Positions 24,850 through 31,390 of a DNA stretch of 64,000 nucleotides are shown one piece after another. Position 1 is the stretch's first letter; each line of letters begins with the position of its first letter. The notes under the pieces were generated by a model. The model was given only the letters and a program-made list of their open reading frames with translations. It did no database searches and was not told the DNA's origin. This DNA comes from Hyphomicrobium sp. (GTDB taxonomy: Bacteria; Pseudomonadota; Alphaproteobacteria; Rhizobiales; Hyphomicrobiaceae). Made by a program: the position numbers and the translations under genes. The DNA is taken from contig JALHMJ010000004.1 of NCBI GenBank assembly GCA_022844105.1, positions 62,001-126,000 of the forward strand, read 5' to 3'.

Positions 24850-25161
24850 TTAGCCGCGCGTGCGGCGCCCGAACTCCGTGCCCCGTCCGCGGCGGTCGGA
24901 GACCGGCGAGCGGCGCTCTGGGCCGGCGTAAGCCGCCGTTGGCACCGGCGAGCGCCGATCCGCCAGCTGTCGCTGGCGAATGGCCTCCTCGATGGCAGCC
25001 TCAGCGGCGGCAAGGGCCGGCGGCATCGGCTCAAGATCGTCGTCCGACGACGGCGCCACCGCACCCGACGATTCCAATTTTTCGATGAAAGACTTCAACA
25101 GGCCCACGAAAACGCCCCCAACAGCGCCTTGTTTCGCACCGTGACCTGCAAGCAGATACAC
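24850..25161 (-). CDS. Hypothetical protein between dapD and dapE
   Basis: A 103-residue protein not assigned to a family. A very strong AGGAGGG site precedes the GTG start (complement of 25159-25161), which supports a real gene. The first 27 residues (LLAGHGAKQGAVGGVFVGLL) are mildly hydrophobic. An acidic and Ala-rich middle, probably helical, follows. The C-terminus is strongly basic with repeated motifs: DRRSPVP, PERRSPVSDRRG, GRRTRG. Its position within the dap operon suggests co-expression but not a role in lysine synthesis. Confidence 0.6.
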   Translation of the reverse strand: MYLLAGHGAKQGAVGGVFVGLLKSFIEKLESSGAVAPSSDDDLEPMPPALAAAEAAIEEAIRQRQLADRRSPVPTAAYAGPERRSPVSDRRGRGTEFGRRTRG

Positions 25162-25183
25162 GCCAACCCTCCTACTTGTGTCT

Positions 25184-26026
25184 CTAATCTCTCAACAGTT
25201 CGTTAATACTGGTCTTGGAGCGCGTCTTTTCATCGACCCGCTTGACGATCACCGCGCAGTAGAGGTTCGGGCCCGGCTCCCCGTTCGGCAGCGGCTTGCC
25301 CGGCATCGTTCCCGAAACGACGACGGAGTACGGCGGCACCTTGCCGAAAAACTTCTCTCCCGTCGCCCGATCGATGATCGTCGTCGACGCGCCGAGATAA
25401 ACGCCCATCGACAGCACCGAGCCCTCGCCGACCTGCACGCCTTCCGCTACTTCCGCCCGCGCGCCGATGAAACAATTGTCCTCGATGATCACCGGTCCCG
25501 CCTGCAGCGGTTCCAAGACGCCGCCGATGCCCGCGCCGCCCGAGATATGGCAATTCTTGCCGATTTGCGCGCACGATCCGACCGTCGCCCATGTGTCGAC
25601 CATCGTCCCCGCACCGACATACGCCCCCAGGTTGACGAATGACGGCAGCAGAACGGCACCCGGCGCGATGTACGCCGATTTGCGCACATACGCGCCCGGC
25701 AACACGCGAAAGCCGCCCTTCCGAAAATCCTCGGCCGTCCAGCCTTCGAACTTCGGCGCAACCTTGTCCCAGTAGAACGAGCCGGCCGGGCCACCTGCGA
25801 TCAGCCCCATGTCGTTCAGCCGAAATGACAGGAGCACCGCCTTCTTCAGCCACTGGTTGACAACCCAGCCTCCGACACCCTTTTCCGCCACCCGCGCTTC
25901 GCCCTTGTCGAGAAGATCGAGCGCCGTCTCCACCGCCTCGCGCACGTCGCCCTTGGTGCCGCTGTTGATCCCATCGCGGGCTTCCCAGGCGGCTTCGACG
26001 GTCTGTTGCAATGGGGCGTGCGACAT
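25184..26026 (-). CDS. dapD: 2,3,4,5-tetrahydropyridine-2,6-dicarboxylate N-succinyltransferase
   Basis: Left-handed beta-helix acyltransferase that succinylates tetrahydrodipicolinate in the lysine/DAP pathway. The 280-residue product from the ATG at 26026 has the normal DapD length. It contains [20 protein letters not shown] and the hexapeptide-repeat region [20 protein letters not shown] with [40 protein letters not shown] follows. AAGGACG precedes the ATG. Read-through into the small gene at 25161 and dapE is expected. The open frame to 26119 adds residues with no family support. Confidence 0.96.
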   Translation of the reverse strand: MSHAPLQQTVEAAWEARDGINSGTKGDVREAVETALDLLDKGEARVAEKGVGGWVVNQWLKKAVLLSFRLNDMGLIAGGPAGSFYWDKVAPKFEGWTAEDFRKGGFRVLPGAYVRKSAYIAPGAVLLPSFVNLGAYVGAGTMVDTWATVGSCAQIGKNCHISGGAGIGGVLEPLQAGPVIIEDNCFIGARAEVAEGVQVGEGSVLSMGVYLGASTTIIDRATGEKFFGKVPPYSVVVSGTMPGKPLPNGEPGPNLYCAVIVKRVDEKTRSKTSINELLRD

Positions 26027-26184
26027 GGGGGGACGTCCTTGGGATGGCGGGCTGATCGATCGAGCCGTTCTGATGACTGGCCGCCTTGTGCCGCCCCACC
26101 CCCCACCTGTCAACGCCACTCGACACGACCGAGCCTGAACGATGCAGCGTCAACGGGGGGCGTGAACAGGGTCGGCATGAACGG

Positions 26185-26277
26185 TCATGAACGGGGTCGG
26201 TCATGAACGGGGTCGGTCATGAACGGGGTCAGACCCCTACTGCGGGCGTTGGCGGAACTGTGGGGTCTGACCCCGTT
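26185..26277. repeat. 16-bp tandem repeats and REPIN-like inverted pair
   Basis: Three 16-bp units, TCATGAACGGGGTCGG, run 26185-26200, 26201-26216 and 26217-26232 (the last ending GTCAG). The last unit overlaps AACGGGGTCAGACCCC (26222-26237), whose exact reverse complement GGGGTCTGACCCCGTT lies at 26262-26277 after a 24-bp spacer. Two inverted REP units in this arrangement match the shape of a REPIN, a short element moved by REP-associated tyrosine transposases. No such transposase gene is present in the window. Confidence 0.75.
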
Positions 26278-26283
26278 TGTGCA

Positions 26284-26404
26284 TACCCCTCCCCGCAAGG
26301 GGGAGGGGGCGTTCGCACCACCGCTTCCTTGACGGCCCGCTGGTTCCCGCGTCGCGCTCTGTTCTAATCCCCCTCCCCTCGACGGGGAGGGGTTAGGGGT
26401 GGGG
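26284..26404. repeat. Two C/G-rich palindromic intergenic elements
   Basis: The first, near 26284-26310, is ACCCCTCCCCGCAAGGGGGA-like, with CCCTCCCC facing GGGGGAGGGGG around GCAA. The second, 26369-26404, is CCCCTCCCCTCGACGGGGAG-like followed by GGGTTAGGGGTGGGG. I recall closely similar sequences scattered between genes in many alphaproteobacteria. They have no coding potential. Together with the REPIN-like pair they fill the region upstream of dapD. Confidence 0.6.
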
Positions 26405-26629
26405 TAAGCGCTGGTTCCAGTCGTCGTAAACATCCATGCCCTCAATGTGATGCGATCCAGGGTAAAACGCGCCACTCAAACGCCCGCTGAGCGAGATCAA
26501 CAGCGGAATGCGGATTTCCCCCACGACGGCATTCACCGCGACCGCGAATCCCCTCACACTGCGTCCGGATCGGGTGCGATCCTGACGGCCCGCGTACCGC
26601 GACCGTCAAACGAACTCGGAGAGCTTCCC

Positions 26630-26869
26630 ATGGCCAAGAGTGCGAGCACGAGTAAGAGCGTGGCTTCTGCCGCGTCGAAAGTGATGGCCAGCAAAACAGC
26701 CACGAAAGCCGAGAAATCCGTCGCGGCCTCAGCGCTGACGCAAAAAGGAGCGACGGAAAGAACAAGCGCCAAGGTCGCCTCGTCCGCCGCGAAAATCATG
26801 AACAGCAAGACGGCAAGCAAGCAAGCCAAGTCCGCCGCCGCCTCCGCCCTCACTCAAAAAAGGAAGTAA
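26630..26869 (+). CDS. Small Ala/Lys/Ser-rich protein with two 34-residue repeats
   Basis: A 79-residue basic protein of unknown function. Residues 8-41 and 46-79 are two direct repeats that align without gaps. Both contain the core SKTA-[ST]-K and end in AASALTQK. The sequence has no Cys, Trp, Tyr, Phe, His or Pro, and is probably helical and soluble. Composition resembles small histone-H1-like or LEA-like nucleoid and stress proteins, which is only a guess. GGAGAG lies just before the ATG and a strong terminator follows at 26900, so this is a complete monocistronic unit and likely well expressed. Confidence 0.75.
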   Translation: MAKSASTSKSVASAASKVMASKTATKAEKSVAASALTQKGATERTSAKVASSAAKIMNSKTASKQAKSAAASALTQKRK

Positions 26870-26899
26870 CGACCAGCTCCATCCCAATCGGCCATTTTC

Positions 26900-26940
26900 A
26901 AACGTCTTCGATCCTCGATCGAAGACGTTTTTCTTTACTT
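26900..26940 (+). terminator. Strong intrinsic terminator after the repeat protein
   Basis: A perfect 13-bp stem, AAACGTCTTCGAT (26900-26912) with ATCGAAGACGTTT (26918-26930), a 5-nt loop and TTCTTTACTT behind it. It stops the small gene at 26869. It also lies at the end of the convergent tlpA gene and may serve both, although the T-run on the minus strand is weaker. Confidence 0.9.
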
Positions 26941-27585
26941 CAATGCCTCCGCAATCAACTTCTTCGCCTCCGCGCTATCCCACTCCGCGGGGCCCGCCAA
27001 CCGTCCCAGTTCCTTGCCATCCTTGCCGATCAGGATCGTCGTCGGCATGCCAACCGCGCGCAGTCCACTGCCCGCCTTCATCGTCTGATCGATGTAGAGC
27101 TTGAGGTTTTGAACCTTGATCTCGTCGAAGAATTTTCGGGCCGCATCCCGCCCCGCGCGGTCGAGGCTCAAAGCCACGACTTCGAATTGGTCCGACCCCA
27201 GATCCTTTTGCAGTCGGTCGAGTGCCGGCATCTCGTGCCGACAGGGAATGCACCACGTAGCCCAAAGGTTGAGAAGGATCGCTTTGCCACGGAAATCGCC
27301 GAGGGTCTTCTTGGCCCCCGTTTCATCCTCGAATGAGATCTCGGCCATCTCGATGGGCGGGTTCCGGCGCACGAAAGCCACAAGATCGCTGCCGGCCGGT
27401 TTCTCGCCGGCCGTGTCCTTGACGGTCCCGGCCGGTCCCGCAGACCCGCCGGCTGCGACCTTGTCGTTGTCAGGCTGGCCCTGCGTGACGTATACCGCCG
27501 CAAACCCGATGGCTGCGGCCACCAGAGCCATGCCGATCAAGCCCCAACGTGATGCGGCCGGTTCGCGGCCGTCGTTGTCCGTCAT
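26935..27585 (-). CDS. tlpA: TlpA-family membrane-anchored thioredoxin
   Basis: A 216-residue periplasmic thiol-disulphide oxidoreductase. One N-terminal membrane anchor (WGLIGMALVAAAIGFAAVYV, residues about 14-33) is followed by a thioredoxin fold. The active site LWATWCIPCRHEMP has Cys112 and Cys115, and GMPTTILIGKDGKELGRLAG near 180 carries the cis-Pro. In relatives TlpA reduces assembly factors of cytochrome oxidase copper centres; a SenC protein encoded at 53609 in this window is a plausible partner (inference). It is divergent from argH, an arrangement I recall from other Hyphomicrobiales. Confidence 0.9.
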   Translation of the reverse strand: MTDNDGREPAASRWGLIGMALVAAAIGFAAVYVTQGQPDNDKVAAGGSAGPAGTVKDTAGEKPAGSDLVAFVRRNPPIEMAEISFEDETGAKKTLGDFRGKAILLNLWATWCIPCRHEMPALDRLQKDLGSDQFEVVALSLDRAGRDAARKFFDEIKVQNLKLYIDQTMKAGSGLRAVGMPTTILIGKDGKELGRLAGPAEWDSAEAKKLIAEALK

Positions 27586-27625
27586 CGTTTAACCTTTTCT
27601 GCAAGCCCGCTCAGGGGAGCCCCAA

Positions 27626-29032
27626 GTGTCGAGCGAATCCAACAAAATGTGGGGCGGCCGCTTCGCCATGTCCCCCGCCGAGATCATGGAGGAGATAAAT
27701 GCCTCCATCGGGTTCGACAAGGTGCTGGCCCCGCAGGACATCCGCGGGTCGAAGGCGCACGCCGCGATGCTGGCCGACGCCGGCATAATAACGAAGGCCG
27801 ATGCCGACGCCATTATTGCCGGCCTCGATACCGTCGCCGCCGAGATCGCGGCCGGAACGTTCGAGTTCAAACGCGCCCTGGAAGACGTGCACATGAACGT
27901 CGAGAGCCGGTTGAAAGAGATCGCCGGCACTCCGGCCGGACGCCTGCATACCGCCCGTTCGCGCAACGACCAGGTGGCGACCGATTTCCGCCTTTGGGTG
28001 CGCGACCAGATCGATGGCCTCGACGAAGCGCTGAATGCCTTGCAACTGGCCCTCGCCATGAAGGCCGAGACGCATGCTGCCACCGTCATGCCGGGCTTCA
28101 CCCACCTCCAGCCGGCCCAGCCCGTCACGTTCGGGCACCACTTGCTGGCCTATGTCGAAATGTTCGCCCGCGACCGCGGCCGCTTCACCGATGCCCGCAA
28201 GCGCTTGAACCAGAGCCCACTCGGCTCGGCCGCTCTCGCCGGCACATCGTTCCCGATCGATCGCCACAAGACCGCCGCCGCACTCGGCTTCGACCGGCCG
28301 ATGGCCAATTCGCTCGACGGCGTTTCGGATCGCGATTTCGCCCTCGAAACACTGGCCGCAGCTACAATTACCGCTGTGCACCTGTCGCGTTTGTCGGAAG
28401 AAATCGTGATCTGGATGACGCCGCAGTTCGGCTTCATCACGCTCTCTGACAAGTTCACGACCGGCTCGTCGATCATGCCCCAGAAACGCAACCCCGACGC
28501 CGCCGAACTGGCGCGCGCCAAGGTCGGCCGCATCGCGGGAGCTTTCCAGAGCCTCGTCGTGGTGATGAAAGGGCTTCCGCTCGCCTATTCCAAGGATATG
28601 CAGGAGGACAAGGAGGTCACGTTCGACTCCATCGCCTCCCTGAAACTCGCTATTGCCGCCATGACCGGGATGATGGGCGATCTCGAACCTGTCGCAGCGA
28701 CCATGCGCGCGGCGGCCGGGAGAGGGTATTCCACCGCCACCGACCTCGCCGACTGGCTCGTCCGCGAGCTCAAAATGCCGTTCCGTGATGCACACCACGT
28801 GACCGGCGCCATCGTCAAACTGGCCGAAAGCCAGGGCGTTGACCTCGAAGCCCTGCCTCTGGAAGCCATGCAGGCGGTCGAACCAAGCCTGACAAAAGAG
28901 GTCTACAGCGTTCTCTCTGTTGAGAATTCGGTCAAAAGCCGCACAAGCTATGGTGGAACCGCGCCACAGAACGTCCTCAAAATGGCGCAAGACTGGCGCA
29001 TGTGCTTGGAAAGTCCGACCAAGTCCGGCTAA
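27626..29032 (+). CDS. argH: Argininosuccinate lyase
   Basis: Cleaves argininosuccinate to arginine and fumarate, the last step of arginine synthesis. The 468-residue length is standard. It starts with KMWGGRF, the typical ArgH N-terminus. The superfamily signature [12 protein letters not shown] lies near residues 281-292. Other landmarks are [18 protein letters not shown] near 112, [20 protein letters not shown] near 154, and the closing GGTAPQNV. The GTG at 27626 with AGGGGAG upstream is chosen. A 516-residue open frame on the minus strand is an antisense artefact. Confidence 0.97.
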   Translation: MSSESNKMWGGRFAMSPAEIMEEINASIGFDKVLAPQDIRGSKAHAAMLADAGIITKADADAIIAGLDTVAAEIAAGTFEFKRALEDVHMNVESRLKEIAGTPAGRLHTARSRNDQVATDFRLWVRDQIDGLDEALNALQLALAMKAETHAATVMPGFTHLQPAQPVTFGHHLLAYVEMFARDRGRFTDARKRLNQSPLGSAALAGTSFPIDRHKTAAALGFDRPMANSLDGVSDRDFALETLAAATITAVHLSRLSEEIVIWMTPQFGFITLSDKFTTGSSIMPQKRNPDAAELARAKVGRIAGAFQSLVVVMKGLPLAYSKDMQEDKEVTFDSIASLKLAIAAMTGMMGDLEPVAATMRAAAGRGYSTATDLADWLVRELKMPFRDAHHVTGAIVKLAESQGVDLEALPLEAMQAVEPSLTKEVYSVLSVENSVKSRTSYGGTAPQNVLKMAQDWRMCLESPTKSG

Positions 29033-29064
29033 AACAAGGTTCTGATCCAACGTTAGGCTGCGCA

Positions 29065-29256
29065 ATGCTGAAGTCCGTCGCCCGACTGTCGATTGCCTGC
29101 GCGCTTGCTGCGTGTGTGGCCGGCTGCGGCATCCGCGGCGGCCTTGAATCGCCACAAGCAAAGGACACCGCGTCGGCGGATAGCGGCCAGGGCAAGGCCG
29201 CCGGCGCTACCGCCAAACCGCACGAGGGCTTCATCCTCGACGGCCTGATCCGCTAA
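29065..29256 (+). CDS. lptM: LptM-like small lipoprotein
   Basis: A 63-residue lipoprotein. The lipobox is CVAGC with the lipidated Cys at position 21, followed by GIRGGLESP, which fits the LptM (formerly YifL) pattern of Cys-Gly-x-x-Gly-Leu-x-x-Pro. LptM helps disulphide formation in the LPS transporter LptD in enterobacteria. The position between argH and lysA is the usual one in alphaproteobacteria. The C-terminal part is Ala/Gly/Lys-rich and ends HEGFILDGLIR. The ATG at 29065 begins the signal peptide. Confidence 0.8.
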   Translation: MLKSVARLSIACALAACVAGCGIRGGLESPQAKDTASADSGQGKAAGATAKPHEGFILDGLIR

Positions 29257-29957
29257 ATTCGCGTCGCCCGGATCACGTCGACGTGCACCGTCTCGAACGG
29301 CTGACAGGGTGGCAAAGCCGGAACCCGTCGCGCGTCGATCTCCACCACCCAGCCCTGCGACCGTAAGTCCTCGATGAACTGAGCCGCATGGGAACGCGCC
29401 GGATCGGTCAGGATGACCCGGCCGCCGGGTGCAACTGCTCGCTCCAGCACGCGCACGATGTCCCCGTACAGCGCCGGTTCGTAGAGGATATCGGCCCCGA
29501 TCACACAGTCGTAGCGGCCTGCGTCGCGCCAGTCCGTCCAGTCGCCGAAAGCCTGTTTGATGGCAGCAATGCCGTTCGCCTCGGCATTGCGCCGGCACAG
29601 CGCGAGAGCCTCGGCGCTATGGTCGGTTTGCAAGACGTTTGCCCCCAGCGCCGCAGCGACCAAGCCGCCAAGCCCCGCGCCTGCACCCAGTTCCAGAACA
29701 TCACCAAGCGGCGACGCCTCTCCAACGACATCGGCCATGACCACCCCCGACTCCCACACAAGCAGTCCAAAGGGAAAAACCTCAAGCGCGCTCGCTGCCG
29801 CGAGAAGCCGGTCCTGATCGCCGACGGCGGTGATCTCGAAATCACGGCCCGCCGCACGGACGGTGACGGTTTCGAGCCCCAACAGATCAAGCCTGCCGTC
29901 GGCAGCCGCCAGGGCATCGTTGAAAGAGGCATTTGCAGGCATTGCGCGATGGGCCAT
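29253..29957 (-). CDS. Class I SAM-dependent methyltransferase (METTL16-type lysine methyltransferase-like)
   Basis: A 234-residue methyltransferase of the Methyltransf_16 kind, which includes protein lysine methyltransferases such as the ETF-beta enzyme. Motif I is VLELGAGAGLGGLVAAALGA near residue 88. LLVWESGVVMADVV just before it and the post-motif CVIGADILYEPALYGDIVRV near 155 are typical of this group. The substrate is unknown. The ATG at 29957 has AGGG upstream. The stop overlaps the lptM stop by 4 nt on the opposite strand, and the gene splits the lptM-lysA pair. Confidence 0.8.
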   Translation of the reverse strand: MAHRAMPANASFNDALAAADGRLDLLGLETVTVRAAGRDFEITAVGDQDRLLAAASALEVFPFGLLVWESGVVMADVVGEASPLGDVLELGAGAGLGGLVAAALGANVLQTDHSAEALALCRRNAEANGIAAIKQAFGDWTDWRDAGRYDCVIGADILYEPALYGDIVRVLERAVAPGGRVILTDPARSHAAQFIEDLRSQGWVVEIDARRVPALPPCQPFETVHVDVIRATRI

Positions 29958-30018
29958 AGACACCCTATAGCTCGCCGGCTTTCACAAATCTTTCAAGCCT
30001 GACGGGATCGCCGCTTCC

Positions 30019-31287
30019 ATGCATCATTTCGCCTACAAGAACGGGGCTCTTCACGCCGAAGGCGTCGACCTGCGCGCGATCGCGGCCGCTGTCGGCACCC
30101 CGTTTTACTGCTATTCGACGGCCACCATCGAGCGTCATTATCAGGTCCTGACACATGCCTTCGCCGGCCTCGACCACTTGGTCTGCTATGCGGTCAAGGC
30201 CAACTCCAATCAGGCGGTCCTGGCCACGCTCGCCCGCCTTGGCGCCGGCATGGATGTCGTCTCCGAAGGCGAACTGCGCCGCGCCCGCGCCGCCGGCGTT
30301 CCGGCCGACCGCATCATCTTTGCCGGCGTCGGCAAGACCCGCACCGAAATGGCCTACGCACTGGGGGAAGGCATCCTTGGCTTCAACATCGAAAGCGCGC
30401 AGGAGCTGGACCAGCTGAGCGAAGTCGCGGCCTCCCTCGGGCTGACTGCGTCGATTGCCATTCGCGTCAACCCCGACGTCGACGCCAAGACGCACGCCAA
30501 GATCTCGACCGGAAAGTCCGAAAACAAGTTTGGCGTACCATTTCTGGAAGCACCTGCACTCTACGAACGCGCGCGCACTTTGCCGGGCATCGCGATTTCC
30601 GGCATCCACATGCACATCGGCAGCCAGATAACCGAACTCGGCCCATTCCGCGATGCGTTCGCGTTGATGCGCGAAATGGTGCTCGATCTGAAATCCCGCG
30701 GCATAGTCTTGACGCACCTCGACATCGGCGGCGGTCTCGGCGTGCCCTACAAGTCCGACAATGATTGGCCGCCGCATCCCGACGAGTACGCCCAGGTCGT
30801 CAAGAGCACGCTCGGCAATCTGGGCCTCAAGATCGTCATGGAACCCGGCCGCATGATCATCGGCAACGCCGGCATTCTCGTCACGCGCGTCATCTACGTG
30901 AAAGAGGGGCAGGGTCGGCAATTCACCATCGTCGACGCAGCCATGAACGACTTGATCCGTCCGACGCTGTATGAAGCCCATCACGACATCTGGCCTGTCG
31001 CCGAGCCGCACGGCGTCCACGATCTCATTCTTCAGGACCTCGTCGGCCCGGTGTGCGAAACCGGCGACTACATTGCCCTCGACCGGCCGCTTCCGGCGTT
31101 TAAGTCGGACGACCTGATCGCAATCATGACCGCAGGCGCCTATGGCGCGGTGATGTCGTCGTCCTACAACACGCGCCCGCTCGTGCCCGAGGTCCTGGTT
31201 CACGGCGAATCGTACGCCGTGGTCCGGCCGCGTCCATCCTATGACGATCTCATCGGTCAAGATCGCCTGCCACCGTGGCTCACTTAA
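30019..31287 (+). CDS. lysA: Diaminopimelate decarboxylase
   Basis: PLP enzyme that makes L-lysine from meso-diaminopimelate. The 422-residue length is typical. The PLP-binding lysine lies in CYAVKANSNQAVLATLA (Lys about 58). HMHIGSQI is near residue 198, the phosphate-binding GGGLGVPY near 236 and EPGRMIIGNAGIL near 275. The C-terminal active site has GPVCETGD near 346. With dapE and dapD in the same window, three steps of lysine synthesis are covered. A short unstructured hairpin (31305-31326) lies downstream without a T-run. Confidence 0.97.
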   Translation: MHHFAYKNGALHAEGVDLRAIAAAVGTPFYCYSTATIERHYQVLTHAFAGLDHLVCYAVKANSNQAVLATLARLGAGMDVVSEGELRRARAAGVPADRIIFAGVGKTRTEMAYALGEGILGFNIESAQELDQLSEVAASLGLTASIAIRVNPDVDAKTHAKISTGKSENKFGVPFLEAPALYERARTLPGIAISGIHMHIGSQITELGPFRDAFALMREMVLDLKSRGIVLTHLDIGGGLGVPYKSDNDWPPHPDEYAQVVKSTLGNLGLKIVMEPGRMIIGNAGILVTRVIYVKEGQGRQFTIVDAAMNDLIRPTLYEAHHDIWPVAEPHGVHDLILQDLVGPVCETGDYIALDRPLPAFKSDDLIAIMTAGAYGAVMSSSYNTRPLVPEVLVHGESYAVVRPRPSYDDLIGQDRLPPWLT

Positions 31288-31390
31288 GCTAAAAGCTCAT
31301 GAATGTTGCCTGGAAAAAGAGGCAACCAAGCGTGAACGGCTGTCGGGTTTTTAATGATCCGCATCGGCGGGACCGTGCTAACTTTTACCC

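Noticed and set aside
27611-29161. 516-residue minus-strand open frame opposite argH
   Set aside because: It is an antisense shadow produced by GC-rich codon usage. ArgH on the plus strand has all family motifs.
31305-31326. Terminator after lysA (GTTGCCT/AGGCAAC stem)
   Set aside because: The stem is only 7 bp and no T-run follows, so I do not call it an intrinsic terminator.
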